Positions 1-8,862 of a DNA stretch of 64,000 nucleotides are shown here, one piece after another. Each line of letters opens with the position of its first letter. The first letter of the stretch is position 1. Where the stretch lies: assembly GCF_002005105.1 (NCBI RefSeq), contig NZ_MSCV01000004.1, positions 150,680 through 214,679 of the forward strand, written 5' to 3'. The notes beneath the pieces were generated by a model. It searched no databases and was not told the origin of the DNA. It was given only the letters and a program-made list of their open reading frames with translations. This DNA comes from Methylocaldum sp. 14B. GTDB lineage: Bacteria > Pseudomonadota > Gammaproteobacteria > Methylococcales > Methylococcaceae. A program made the translations under genes and the position numbers.

Positions 1-478
1 TCGAAAGAATCGTGGCGCACATGCTGTCCCAAATGCGCATAAAAGATACCGGGCCGGAGGCGACGCCACCGCATCGGTGGGCGGGGATGCCGGACGGGCG
101 CAGGGTGGAAAAGTCGTAACCGATGCCGCCTCCTTGCTGCATGGTGAGCGCCGCTTCCTTGAGCGCCGAGAAGATGCCTTCCATGGAATCTTCAATAGTG
201 CCCATTACGAAACAGTTGAACAGCGTGACATCGTGTCGGCTGCCGGCTCCGGCCAGAATTCGCCCGCCCGGCAAGAACCGGAAGTCTTCCAAGGCTTCAA
301 AAAAAACGCGTTCCCAATGGGCGGAATTTTCGGGCTCCGCGCTGGCCAGGGCTCGCGCTACACGCCGCCAGGTATCCCTTACGCCAAAGTCGCGGCTCGC
401 TTCGTCCGTGAGACGGTATTTCCAATTCCAGACCTCCCGTGACACGGGGTTTTCGAATACATCGGCGCGGTCCTGCAT
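1..478 (-). CDS. nrdJ: Adenosylcobalamin-dependent (class II) ribonucleotide reductase, N-terminal part
   Basis: Only the first ~159 codons are present; the gene runs off the left edge. It reduces ribonucleotides to deoxyribonucleotides using a B12-derived radical, with no oxygen requirement. The ATG at 478 has GGAG 8 nt upstream. An N-terminal PGGRILAGAG stretch leads to LFNCFV, whose Cys is the expected first redox cysteine, and then to the family-typical GGGIGYDFSTLRP motif and a SFMRIWD segment. These match the start of class II RNR alpha chains (usually 700-1000 aa). Class II rather than class I is judged from motif wording; the C-terminal half was not available. No partner subunit gene is visible. 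Confidence 0.88.
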   Translation of the reverse strand, partial: MQDRADVFENPVSREVWNWKYRLTDEASRDFGVRDTWRRVARALASAEPENSAHWERVFFEALEDFRFLPGGRILAGAGSRHDVTLFNCFVMGTIEDSMEGIFSALKEAALTMQQGGGIGYDFSTLRPSGIPAHRCGGVASGPVSFMRIWDSMCATILS

Positions 479-587
479 GAGACATCTCCGCTGCGTTTTG
501 CGAGATCGTTGTGCCGGGATGAGCGGCGGGGGCAAGCTGGATGCCCGATTTCGCCGCGACATCCGACATTGTTCTTGCCTTAGACGC

Positions 588-1037
588 TTAATTCATCCCT
601 GTTTTCTCTGAAGGCTCTAAATCTTGCCAAACGATTTTGCTCCGGGACGCGAGATCGTGCCAGCTACGGCCTTGCGAATCGAACAAAACCCAGAGATAGC
701 CGAGGCCTAGGCAGCCGAAGGATATCAAGCCGCAGAAGAAGCGAATCGAAGCCTGGCCCCAGGAGATGGAAGTGTCGGCTGTCGTGCACAGGCGAATTTT
801 CCAGGAACGCATTCCGAGAGTTTGTCCGCCATGGGTCCAGAACCACCCGACAAACGCGAAGCTGACCGTCAATAGATATGCGCTATACAGCCCGTGGTTC
901 GGTTGAAAGGCTTCTCCGTGATGAAGCGGCAGCAGGAGGACCGTTGCGGCGAAGAGTACCGCAACCAGCACGACCATGTCGTAAACGAGCGCCGCCAGGC
1001 GGCGCAGCAAGCCGGGTGAGTTGTGCTTCGGAGTCAC
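588..1037 (-). CDS. RDD family membrane protein
   Basis: A 149-aa protein with the RDD pattern: an RR..A..YD segment near residues 11-19, a first membrane helix around 20-37, a second around 52-68 followed by GGQTLGMRSWKIRL, and a third near 98-118. RDD proteins are small inner-membrane proteins of mostly unknown function; some have been linked to ion transport. The start is GTG at 1037 with no clear Shine-Dalgarno, so it may be slightly off. It lies 109 bp upstream of nrdJ on the same strand and may share a transcript with it. Confidence 0.8.
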   Translation of the reverse strand: MTPKHNSPGLLRRLAALVYDMVVLVAVLFAATVLLLPLHHGEAFQPNHGLYSAYLLTVSFAFVGWFWTHGGQTLGMRSWKIRLCTTADTSISWGQASIRFFCGLISFGCLGLGYLWVLFDSQGRSWHDLASRSKIVWQDLEPSEKTGMN

Positions 1038-1269
1038 AAAGGCGACTCAATCGGAGTCTTCGACGCGCGTCCCCGCCTTATGCGGAGTTCGTCGCAGCGG
1101 ATGAAACATCAACTGCGGCGCTCGAAACATTTGGCTTGTGCATGGTTTTTGCATTAATCATTAACGAGCGGTTTTTCCGGAAGTTGGTACTAAATCACAT
1201 TATCTCGCGCCGTCCGCATGTAAGCTGAACGTCGAACAGTTTCGACCGGCGAGATAGCAGGATGACCGT

Positions 1270-1503
1270 TCAGTGAACGCTTGGTTTATCGTCGTTACTC
1301 AACGACAAGAGTCTCTGGGTTTCGTTAGCCGCCGATTTGGCGCCAAAGAACATCGAGAGGTAGACCAGTAGCGCGACTAGCAGCATGGACAGGGTGATCG
1401 GTGGGCGTACCAGGGGCAAGAACAGCAGAACCAAAAAGTTCGCGATGAGAGCGCTGGTATGAATCGGGCAAGCAAGGAATACGTCGAGTCTGGGTTTAAA
1501 CAT
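1270..1503 (-). CDS. Small two-helix membrane protein, unknown function
   Basis: A 77-aa protein starting at an ATG with a strong AAGAGGAGAT ribosome site. Two hydrophobic stretches, about residues 19-31 and 37-54, are separated by a short VRPP turn, and the tail is polar and ends in KPSVH. I do not recognise the family. It is divergent from the GGDEF gene at 1649, and their regulatory region is shared. A longer upstream reading frame exists, but the ribosome site and hydrophobic profile favour this start. Confidence 0.6.
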   Translation of the reverse strand: MFKPRLDVFLACPIHTSALIANFLVLLFLPLVRPPITLSMLLVALLVYLSMFFGAKSAANETQRLLSLSNDDKPSVH

Positions 1504-1648
1504 GTATCTCCTCTTCCAAAATCTTTTGCAATCATGGATTCGTAGAGATGCAGAATCGTACATCCCCTTCGAGCTGGATCGCCATTCCGGTGGCAATCCG
1601 GGAATCCTTGAAGTCGGGCAGCCGGCAGCGAATAGTAGCATAAAGGCT

Positions 1649-3244
1649 ATGCAGGCCGCGGCGTTGTTGCAAAAGGGGATAATCGAACTGATCGTCAAGC
1701 GGTTTTCCTTCTACGCCTTGTTGACGATATGCTGGATATTGATCGCCGCTGCGGGATTGGCGTTCGCCGTTTTTCTCGACATTCAGCGGGAAACCCAGCG
1801 GTTTTCCGAGACGTCCGCCCTGATTCAAACGCAATTGGTTTCGCAGACGCGTCGCTATGTTGATGCGACACATGGACTGGCGGCATTCCTCAAGACCGAG
1901 GAGCCCATAAATCAGGAGAAGATCACTACCTACGCGCGCCTGATCTCGGACCAGGATGCCGGCATCTACTTCATGGGCACCGTTCCGAAGTTCGACAAGG
2001 AGACTTTGGAAGAATTCGTTGCCTTAAGGCTTCATGAGGGTGTCGCTTCTTCGGTACATCTTTTTTCCGATCGTAGGAATCGCCTGATTCGAGTCGCGGC
2101 TGTGGGCAAACCGTTCTTGTATGCTCCGAATTCCATTGCGCCGGACGCCGATGAGACGCGACCCTTGTCGGAGACCGATGTCGATTTGGTATCGGTACTC
2201 GGAAACGCCTTTCAGCGCGCTCTGAGGTCCGGAGAAATTGCCGCCAGTCGCTCGTTCCTGCTCAATAACGGCGATTGGGGTTATGCGCTCGTGGAGCCGG
2301 TAAGTTTAACAGGCGGCGTAAGTTTCGCCGTAGTGATATGCAGGGTGAAGGCTCTTTTCCATCTCCCTTCCGATTCCGTTGCGTTGGCGCTCACCCTGTT
2401 CGAGTCGGTGCACGCTGGAGCAAATCCGGGTGACAAGTTGATTCATAAGCAGGCTTCGCCGGCAACGCCCCTCGAATCCAGCTTGTTTCCCAAGCTGCTT
2501 TTTCGCAGCTCTTTCGGAGAGCCGGAGAAACACTTATCTCTCGAAATCGAACAACAATTGGGGTGGGCGAATCTTGATTGGAACCGGCTGAACCTGATTT
2601 TTGTGGGATCCTTGGCATGTCTCCTCATGTTTTTCAGTGTTGCCAGAATCTATGACCGCTATGAAAAACGTAAACTCGAGGAGGGCAACAGGCTATTTTT
2701 GTTGGCCAATTTCGATCCGTTGACCGGACTGCCCAATCGTCAGTTATTCATGGATCGGTTGGATCAATCGCTGGCCGAAGCTCACCGGTCGAGGCGGAAG
2801 GTGGCCGTGCTTTACCTCGATTTGGACGGATTTAAACAGGTCAACGACTATTACGGGCATCAGACCGGGGACAAGGTCTTGCAACGCGCCGCCCGCATTT
2901 TTCAGCATTCCGTTCGGGAAACGGATACCGTAGGCCGATTGGGAGGAGACGAATTCGTAGTGCTTCTGCAGAATATCGGAGACCGTTCCGGTGCGGAATC
3001 CGTGGCCAGGAAAATCAAGAAAGCGTTTTTCCAACCGTCCGTGGACGTCAATGGAACCAATAAGTTGATGCCGGTCTTAGGCGCTAGCGTGGGCATCGCC
3101 GTCTATCCTGAAGACGGCTCGACCACCGCCGAATTGCTGAGGGCAGCCGATCAAGCCATGTATCGGGACAAGGCCGTCGGCAAGAGCCAACAGAGTCCCA
3201 CCCTTGTACTCAAATCTCTGGATTGTCATCCGGCGTCGTGGTGA
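1649..3244 (+). CDS. Membrane-bound diguanylate cyclase with periplasmic CHASE-like sensor
   Basis: About 531 aa. One membrane helix lies near residues 19-42 and a second near 314-335. They enclose a ~270-residue periplasmic region resembling CHASE sensor domains. The C-terminal ~170 residues form a GGDEF domain: DPLTGLPNR at its start, LDLDGFKQVND, then RLGGDEF with intact catalytic residues near 431-435. The expected activity is c-di-GMP synthesis from two GTP. No EAL domain is present. The start is uncertain: the reading frame is open to 1502, but the neighbouring gene's ribosome site occupies that end, so the first ATG before helix 1 was chosen. Confidence 0.85.
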   Translation: MQAAALLQKGIIELIVKRFSFYALLTICWILIAAAGLAFAVFLDIQRETQRFSETSALIQTQLVSQTRRYVDATHGLAAFLKTEEPINQEKITTYARLISDQDAGIYFMGTVPKFDKETLEEFVALRLHEGVASSVHLFSDRRNRLIRVAAVGKPFLYAPNSIAPDADETRPLSETDVDLVSVLGNAFQRALRSGEIAASRSFLLNNGDWGYALVEPVSLTGGVSFAVVICRVKALFHLPSDSVALALTLFESVHAGANPGDKLIHKQASPATPLESSLFPKLLFRSSFGEPEKHLSLEIEQQLGWANLDWNRLNLIFVGSLACLLMFFSVARIYDRYEKRKLEEGNRLFLLANFDPLTGLPNRQLFMDRLDQSLAEAHRSRRKVAVLYLDLDGFKQVNDYYGHQTGDKVLQRAARIFQHSVRETDTVGRLGGDEFVVLLQNIGDRSGAESVARKIKKAFFQPSVDVNGTNKLMPVLGASVGIAVYPEDGSTTAELLRAADQAMYRDKAVGKSQQSPTLVLKSLDCHPASW

Positions 3245-3514
3245 CGATCACTGCTTTTCCAACGCATCCCGTCACAAGTACTTCCGGAGCGGCGTCAGAA
3301 CGAAAGACTGATCGCCGCGTCCCCGGCGCGGCGCATTGAGCTCGTTTGCGTCCGGCTCCGGCGTTTTTTGGGGTCCATTCAGCTATCGCGATTTATACCG
3401 GCGACTTCGTTTCAGAACCGCGCAGGGACAAGCGGGTCCTAATCATTAGGAGCGGAAATCCTCCGATTACTGCTTTAAAGCATTGAATATTCATTGTGGA
3501 TACGGAGGTCTGTC

Positions 3515-3913
3515 ATGAAAACATCAATCATCATCACCGTGCTCGCATTGCTGGGTTCATCCTGGGCAGCGGCTGAGCAACAGCGAGTTCCGGGAACTCC
3601 CAACCCGGATGAAGCGACTGAAAGATCCCTGGACATTACCAACCAGCCGGCCGAGCCGCCGGCCCAGCGCCCGTCCGGCCAGCAGATCGAAAAGGACATA
3701 CCGGCGACCAAGCATCAGGTCGAGGTCGAACGGGAAATCAAGAGCGAGCGTTTCAAAAAGCTGGACGAGAACCGCGACGGCCTGATTTCCGAAAGCGAAG
3801 GTCGCTCCGACAGCAAGTTAATGGAACGTTGGCGCGAAATGGACAGGAATCAGGATGGCCAATTGGATCCGGATGAGTTTTCGAAGTTCGAGCAGAACGA
3901 ACCAGCCGAATAG
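3515..3913 (+). CDS. Secreted EF-hand calcium-binding protein
   Basis: A 132-aa protein with a clear signal peptide (MKTSIIITVLALLGSSWAAA) and a GGAGG ribosome site 7 nt before the ATG. The central part is proline-rich and low in complexity. Two EF-hand loops follow near the C-terminus, DENRDGLISESE and DRNQDGQLDPDE, each with the expected acidic ligands at loop positions 1, 3, 5 and 12. It probably binds Ca2+ or lanthanide in the periplasm; the metal is inference. Such small EF-hand proteins are frequent in methylotrophs. It stands alone between flanking gaps. Confidence 0.82.
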   Translation: MKTSIIITVLALLGSSWAAAEQQRVPGTPNPDEATERSLDITNQPAEPPAQRPSGQQIEKDIPATKHQVEVEREIKSERFKKLDENRDGLISESEGRSDSKLMERWREMDRNQDGQLDPDEFSKFEQNEPAE

Positions 3914-4100
3914 CCGGCTGCGTAAATGCGGACTGGCGCATTGTCATTTCCACCTCGAAGACGCTATTGCCGATTCCTTCGGGGGCGCCGCAACTATCCC
4001 TGCCGCTTTCAACGGCTCACGGCCGCTCAGAAGGTGATCTTTCCTCGGGTCGCATCGGGTGTCGCTTTCGGCGGCACCCTCATTTCAAGCGGAGCATTGG

Positions 4101-4742
4101 CTATCCCGTCTTGCCAAGCATGGTCTTACGGAGATAGGCGAACGGTTTTGCCGATTGCGTGAATGACCGAAGCGGCCGGGCCATTGCGGTAAAGCCGAGC
4201 GTCTTCAAGATTTCATGCGGGTCGCCTTGTGGAGTTTGAAGCAAGGCTTGATCGAGTCCGTGTATCGCTAAATAGCATGGATCGTCCGGGACGGACCCCA
4301 GGCTTAGCGGATTCAAGGTTCGTAGGGCAGGGCCGACCTTGGTCGGTACGCAACCGACAGCAAAACTGTTACGAGGTTCCGATTCAACCAGATCGCGGCT
4401 GCCGAGGGCATGATAGTCACCGCGGCCCATCAGCGGTTGACCGGGATATTCGGCATTTGAACAGCAAGACCAGCCGTCCTCCACCGTAAGAATGCAGAAG
4501 ACCATAATGATCGGCTTTTCACATTCCGAAACGGCCTTTATCACCGGCTCCCCCTGTTCGAATGTCCTTTGTCTGACGATGCAGCGGTCGGTTTCCGTGA
4601 AGGAAAAATGCGAGTCAACGTCAAAGGATGTCGGATACTTTGCACCGAACGAGATGCTCGACGGAACGGCCGGCTTAGCGGCGACGACGCCCGACAAAAT
4701 CGAAACCGCTGCGGCGGCAGCGGCAATGCTGAGGGTTTTCAT
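4101..4742 (-). CDS. Secreted cysteine-containing hypothetical protein
   Basis: A 213-aa protein with a signal peptide of ~22 residues (alanine-rich core ending VVAAKP) and an AAGGA ribosome site. The mature part contains about seven cysteines, including an adjacent pair in WSCCSN, suggesting periplasmic disulfides. No family is recognised. It is monocistronic and convergent with the EF-hand gene. The export prediction is solid; function is unknown. Confidence 0.6.
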   Translation of the reverse strand: MKTLSIAAAAAAVSILSGVVAAKPAVPSSISFGAKYPTSFDVDSHFSFTETDRCIVRQRTFEQGEPVIKAVSECEKPIIMVFCILTVEDGWSCCSNAEYPGQPLMGRGDYHALGSRDLVESEPRNSFAVGCVPTKVGPALRTLNPLSLGSVPDDPCYLAIHGLDQALLQTPQGDPHEILKTLGFTAMARPLRSFTQSAKPFAYLRKTMLGKTG

Positions 4743-5034
4743 AGGGTTCTTCCTTGAGATGGTTTCCGTCGCTCGTGTCTCGTTCGGAGTCCCGATCAGC
4801 TACCAAATTGTGCGTACAAGAAGATACCCGCATCAATTCGCGGCATAACATAAGTATGCTTCCATAGGTGTACAAACCTATACCGTCGGCTCGACTTACT
4901 CGACACCATTAAGTACCAATACGGTAGCGGGAACTGAATAAGCGGCGACTTTCTCGAAGGGGTTAGGTCGCCTGATGTGCCTTGCTGATACGGTTCCAGG
5001 CGGAAATTTCCCTCATGCTAAGGAGGCTGCCGAC

Positions 5035-5307
5035 ATGGACTATATCGATATTGCTCAGATCGTTGAAGAATGTACGCGAGCCGAAGCGTTGCAACGCCTG
5101 AAGGCGTCATTGGCCGAGAACGAACAACAAATTACCGACCCCGAACGGGGGCTGGTGGTTTGTCTCGATTGCGAGGCTCCTATTCCTTTGGAGCGCCTTG
5201 CGGCCAATCCCCGCGCGGTACGCTGCATCGATTGCCAACTGGAGTACGACCGCGAGCAGCAGAACGAGGCTCGGTTATATCCGAATTTCGATGACCGGGA
5301 TAAGTGA
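5035..5307 (+). CDS. TraR/DksA-type C4 zinc-finger protein
   Basis: A 90-aa protein starting at the ATG that follows AAGGAGG by 8 nt. The C-terminal half holds CLDCEAPIPLERL and RCIDCQ, a CxxC-N17-CxxC zinc finger of the DksA/TraR type. The N-terminus lacks the long DksA coiled coil, so it resembles the short YbiI/TraR group. Members bind the RNA polymerase secondary channel; that activity here is inference. A slightly longer in-frame version upstream lacks a ribosome site. Confidence 0.82.
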   Translation: MDYIDIAQIVEECTRAEALQRLKASLAENEQQITDPERGLVVCLDCEAPIPLERLAANPRAVRCIDCQLEYDREQQNEARLYPNFDDRDK

Positions 5308-5543
5308 GGTCTCGCACTTTGGTCCAGCATCTGTTCGGCGTAATTGCCCGCCGCTTTTGCGAAAACCGGTACGAGACCTGATCGAGTCTACCGTTTGCTC
5401 GCGATACGGTTGGTTTCGCCGATTTATTCGTGCTGCTCTGCAAGGCTCTCGCGCATCCAGAGCAGCAATGTAATTTGCCGGGTCGCTTGGTATCCACGCG
5501 ATACGGCAAAGATGTTTTCAAGGACCAAAATGGACCGAGTGTT

Positions 5544-6380
5544 ATGTTGCCATCCGATTGTAGCGTCCAGCTCATGGACATTGACGATTCGATATCCGCC
5601 GAAGACGCCATTTCGGTTCAGTCGCGAAAAGACGAATTTCTCGCGATGCTGGCTCATGAATTGCGCAATCCGTTGGCATCCATCCGTAACGCGGTCGAAG
5701 TGTTGCGCCGCTTGGACTTGCAAGAGCCAAGGGCGGAGTGGGCACGGGAGGTGGTGGACCGCCAGGCGGCTCAGTTGTCCCGAATGATCGACGACTTGCT
5801 CGACGTATCCAGGATTACCCGAGGGACGATTACGCTTCGCCCGGCCCCGCTCAATCTCGCTGCGATAATCGTTCGGGCCATCGAAGTCAATTTGCCGCTG
5901 ATCAAGGCCCGTCGGCTCAAGCTCATCGTCGAATCGGGGCCGCTCGATCTCGATCTGGACGGTGATGAGGTGCGCCTTACCCAAGCCTTGGCCAATATTC
6001 TCAACAATGCCGCAAAATACAGTAACGAGGAGGGGCGGATTTGGCTCTCGGTGGAGATCGAATCGGGCCAAGCGGCCGTGCACGTCAAGGACGAGGGAAT
6101 CGGCATACCTCCCGAGCTTTTGTCCCACATTTTCGATCTGTTTACTCAAGGGCCGAGGACATTGGACCGCACGCAAGGCGGCCTGGGGATAGGGCTTTCC
6201 GTGGTGCGACGCTTGATCGAAATGCATGGCGGGAAAGTGGAGGTTTCCAGCGAGGGCGAAGGACGCGGCACCGAGTTCGTCGTGTGGCTGCCGCTCCGAG
6301 GCGAACAAGGCCTTATTTCCGGTCGCGATCCTCACGATTCTCCGGCGACCTGGTCCCGGCTAAACTTTTTGGCAACGTAG
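5544..6380 (+). CDS. Soluble sensor histidine kinase (HisKA-HATPase)
   Basis: About 278 aa with no membrane helix. The HisKA dimerisation segment [18 protein letters not shown] holds the phospho-acceptor His near residue 38, followed by [15 protein letters not shown]. The HATPase_c part shows the N box ([10 protein letters not shown]), G1 (DEGIGIP) and GLGIGLSVV boxes, so the catalytic core is complete. Only ~28 residues precede HisKA, so no sensor domain is visible. It may be the core of a PAS-hybrid-type kinase that lost its input part. No response regulator is adjacent. The exact start is uncertain because no good ribosome site was seen. A terminator follows 40 bp after the stop. Confidence 0.82.
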   Translation: MLPSDCSVQLMDIDDSISAEDAISVQSRKDEFLAMLAHELRNPLASIRNAVEVLRRLDLQEPRAEWAREVVDRQAAQLSRMIDDLLDVSRITRGTITLRPAPLNLAAIIVRAIEVNLPLIKARRLKLIVESGPLDLDLDGDEVRLTQALANILNNAAKYSNEEGRIWLSVEIESGQAAVHVKDEGIGIPPELLSHIFDLFTQGPRTLDRTQGGLGIGLSVVRRLIEMHGGKVEVSSEGEGRGTEFVVWLPLRGEQGLISGRDPHDSPATWSRLNFLAT

Positions 6381-6420
6381 TGATCAACCGCCTGAGGCTA
6401 TGGTTGCTTTCCTAAGCTCA

Positions 6421-6443
6421 AGCCGGACGTTGTCCGGCTTTTT
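6421..6443 (+). terminator. Rho-independent terminator of the histidine kinase gene
   Basis: An 8-bp perfect inverted repeat (AGCCGGAC / GTCCGGCT) with a 2-nt loop is followed directly by a T run, 40 bp after the kinase stop codon. Confidence 0.85.
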
Positions 6444-6514
6444 TCGTCGTTCGATCGCGGGTTAAAGCCCGCTCCCACTCATAATTCCATTCGGCATTCG
6501 AGTGAACACTCATC

Positions 6515-6660
6515 GTAGGGTGGGTTAGCCCTTCGACAGGCTCAGGACGGGCCCCTCGGCTCCGCTCGGGACAGGCCCTTCGACAAGCTCAGGACAGGCT
6601 CCGCGTAACCCATCGATTCAAGGTCGCTCGATGGGTTTCGCTTCGCTCTACCCATCCTAC
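6515..6660. repeat. Composite dispersed repeat in the 6381-6752 intergenic gap
   Basis: The outer arms GTAGGGTGGG and CCCATCCTAC are near-perfect inverted repeats. Inside lie two or three degenerate copies of a ~24-bp unit built on CCCTTCGACA-GGCTCAGGACA. Similar units recur at 46641-46691 and 51872-51955. The remainder of the gap holds the kinase terminator (6421-6443) and nothing else I can identify. Confidence 0.75.
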
Positions 6661-6752
6661 AAGAATGAATTCCTCGGAAAGCGATTTGGAATAAGGCGCC
6701 TGCAATCAATCCATACGCGCCAACGGAAACGGCTGTAAGAAATGCCGCGGCG

Positions 6753-8324
6753 TCAAGCCATGCGGCTGATCGGCTTTAGTCCGAGGCGCCTGGCAAGGCG
6801 ATGCAGATTGCCCCGGTCCAGTCCCAGGCGGCGAGCCGTTTCCGACCAATTGAAACGACATTCGTCCAGCGTCTTGAGGATCAACTGTCGCTGAAAATCG
6901 TCCACCGCGCGTGCAAGCGATATCGGGTTCGTTCCGAACGCCAAGCCGGTCTTGGCATCCACGCTCCAGTGGATTTCAGAGCCGATGTCCAAATCTTCGG
7001 GTTGCAAGGTCAATGAACGCCCGCGGTCCGCCGAGGCGCGCAGAGCGGCGCGGAGAACGACGTGCTCGAGTTCCCGTACGTTGCCGGGCCATGAATAGGC
7101 CCTCAGGGCTTCGATGGTCGCGGGCGCCAGGTTGGCACGGTCCAGACCAAGGCGCGTCCGCGCCTGATCCAGGAAATATCCGGCCAGCGGCGCAATATCC
7201 GTGAGCCGTTCCCGCAGCGGCGGTACGTTCAAAGGGTACACGCTGAGCCGATGATAGAGGTCGGCTCGGAACCGCCCCGCCTTCACCTCTTCGTCGAGCT
7301 GACGATTGGTTGCGGCGATGATGCGGACGTCGGCCCGGTGGCTCTTGTCCGAGCCGAGCCGCTGGATCTCGCCGAATTGCAGGGCACGCAGCAGCTTCGC
7401 TTGGATAGCCAGGGGCAGTTCGCCGACTTCGTCCAGAAACAAAGTGCCTCCCTCCGCCAACTCGAATTTGCCGGCCCGATCGGTGTGGGCGCCGGTGAAC
7501 GCGCCGCGGACATGTCCGAACAGTTCGCTTTCGGCCAAGGACTCCGGCAGCGCGGCACAGTTCACGTACACCAGGGGTTGGTCGGCCCGCAGCGATTGCG
7601 CGTGTATGACGCGAGCGACCACCTCCTTGCCGACCCCCGTTTCTCCCATCACCAGGACCGTCAGATCGGATCGGGCAACGATACCGATGTTGCGCCTCAG
7701 TTCCTGCAGCGCGGGGCTGTCGCCGAGTATCTGCCCGCGGCGCTGTAGGGCCTCGTTGACCAGTTCGCTGGTCACCAGTTCGCGGTGTCTAGCCAATCTT
7801 TCGAGCGCACTGATAAAGGATTCGTGACGCAGCGCCACCGTCGCGATGGCGGCAAAGGTCTGGAATATGTGGTCGTCTATGCCGTCGAATACGCCGGGTT
7901 TTAACGCATCCGCCGAGAGCACTCCGAGCAGGGTGTTCTCGTTATAAAGGCTACAGCCGATACAGGAATGGACGGGCAATCGGCCTCCGGCATCATTCAG
8001 CAATAGCGAATCGTAAGGATCGGGCCTAGGGTCGTCGGCCTCGAATCGGATCGGTGTTCTCGAACCGAGGATCGCCGCCAGCCGGGGATGTTGCTCCGGG
8101 GCGAATTGGCGTCCCATGACCTCGGGCGAAAGGCCCCGCGTCGCCACGGGCACGAGTACCCCGTCTTGGAAGCGCAACAGGGCGCAAGCGTGATTTCCCG
8201 TGACTTTGGCGAAAATTTCGAGAAATCCCTCGAGGCGCTCTTTCATCGAAAGATTCGCCGTCAGGCTCAAGACCGCTTCGCGAATCGCGCTCTCGGTCGT
8301 TCTTATCTTCGAGCGTTCGTTCAT
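6753..8324 (-). CDS. norR: NorR-type nitric-oxide-responsive sigma54 activator
   Basis: A 523-aa three-domain regulator. The N-terminal GAF domain (about 20-180) contains the PDPYD, VHSCIG and LSADAL segments that align with the iron-ligand region of NorR. The central AAA+ domain (about 210-435) has Walker A GETGVGKE and the sigma54-contacting GAFTGA loop near residue 275. The C-terminal Fis-type helix-turn-helix is WSETARRLGLDRGNLHRLAR. In E. coli the homologue activates NO detoxification genes. No NO reductase or flavorubredoxin lies here. Instead, the divergent operon is an efflux system preceded by a sigma54 promoter and GT-N7-AC sites, which suggests that operon as target. Confidence 0.87.
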   Translation of the reverse strand: MNERSKIRTTESAIREAVLSLTANLSMKERLEGFLEIFAKVTGNHACALLRFQDGVLVPVATRGLSPEVMGRQFAPEQHPRLAAILGSRTPIRFEADDPRPDPYDSLLLNDAGGRLPVHSCIGCSLYNENTLLGVLSADALKPGVFDGIDDHIFQTFAAIATVALRHESFISALERLARHRELVTSELVNEALQRRGQILGDSPALQELRRNIGIVARSDLTVLVMGETGVGKEVVARVIHAQSLRADQPLVYVNCAALPESLAESELFGHVRGAFTGAHTDRAGKFELAEGGTLFLDEVGELPLAIQAKLLRALQFGEIQRLGSDKSHRADVRIIAATNRQLDEEVKAGRFRADLYHRLSVYPLNVPPLRERLTDIAPLAGYFLDQARTRLGLDRANLAPATIEALRAYSWPGNVRELEHVVLRAALRASADRGRSLTLQPEDLDIGSEIHWSVDAKTGLAFGTNPISLARAVDDFQRQLILKTLDECRFNWSETARRLGLDRGNLHRLARRLGLKPISRMA

Positions 8325-8381
8325 ATTTCAAAGGTTCGTAGTCGAACATTCCCATAGAGGCGTAGTCGAATTAACCACAGT

Positions 8382-8398
8382 GCTGTCATAGTGACAGC
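8382..8398. promoter_or_regulatory. Candidate NorR-type enhancer site 1
   Basis: Perfect 7-bp arms GCTGTCA-TAG-TGACAGC contain the NorR-like core GT-N7-AC. It lies 58 bp upstream of norR and ~325 bp upstream of the sigma54 promoter. Confidence 0.5.
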
Positions 8399-8442
8399 AA
8401 TGAGTTCTTGTGGCAATTGGCGCGTTATTTCCGAATGCACGG

Positions 8443-8590
8443 TTATTAACCCTGCCTCTAAATTAGGCCGGGTTAATCCGGGGCAGGGATGCCCAGGCGC
8501 GGCGACAAGCCGCGTAAGCCCAGGCCGGGCGTGTGCCGGGCCTGGGCGGCGGCCCGAAATACCAGAAGGGTATTTACGGGCCTGATTAAT
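8443..8590. repeat. Structured 150-bp dispersed repeat, copy 1
   Basis: Almost the same sequence occurs at 16363-16512. Ends are imperfect inverted repeats built on TTATTAA. The interior can fold into successive hairpins: GCGGC/GCCGC, CCCAGGCC/GGCCTGGG, and a long terminal stem pairing GGCCCG..AATACC with GGTATT..CGGGCC. No convincing coding potential. It could be a MITE-like element or a structured RNA. It is inserted between norR and the efflux operon, separating the two NorR-like sites. Confidence 0.75.
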
Positions 8591-8653
8591 GGATTCGAAG
8601 CTTTGTTGGAGGGTTGAAGGTCAGGCCGGGTTGTTGTTTGTTGTCGAGTCGAT

Positions 8654-8664
8654 GTCATTATGAC
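8654..8664. promoter_or_regulatory. Candidate NorR-type enhancer site 2
   Basis: The palindrome GTCATTATGAC fits GT-N7-AC and differs from site 1 only at the centre. It lies 54 bp upstream of the -24 element at 8718, a usual distance for an enhancer-binding protein. Confidence 0.5.
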
Positions 8665-8717
8665 GACATTGGCCGGTGTTTCTTTGAAATGTTTTTTGAA
8701 TTCAATCACCTGCGTTG

Positions 8718-8733
8718 TGGCATTAGGGTTGCT
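8718..8733 (+). promoter_or_regulatory. Sigma54 (-24/-12) promoter
   Basis: TGGCATTAGGGTTGCT matches the TGGCA-N6-TTGCW consensus, with the obligatory GG-N10-GC spacing. Transcription would start near 8745, about 120 nt before the lipoprotein start at 8863. This is the strongest promoter match in the 8325-8862 gap, which holds no gene. Confidence 0.65.
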
Positions 8734-8862
8734 AAGGATGGGGCACGGGTGCCCGGCGCATCGGACATGTCTACGTCGGAAAGCGACGAATAGCTTGTTC
8801 GAAGCGATGTCCGGGTTCTTTATCTCGCACTGGATTCCATGGGACTGGGGTACCTCCCAAAT

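Noticed and set aside
5424..6335. A 303-codon minus-strand frame opposite the soluble kinase
   Set aside because: No ribosome site and no recognisable domain; the plus-strand kinase is certain.
8391..8585. Short frames across the two 150-bp repeats, sharing a PGQGCPGAATSRVSPGRA-like stretch
   Set aside because: The similarity follows from the DNA repeat itself; no ribosome sites, and the ends differ between copies.
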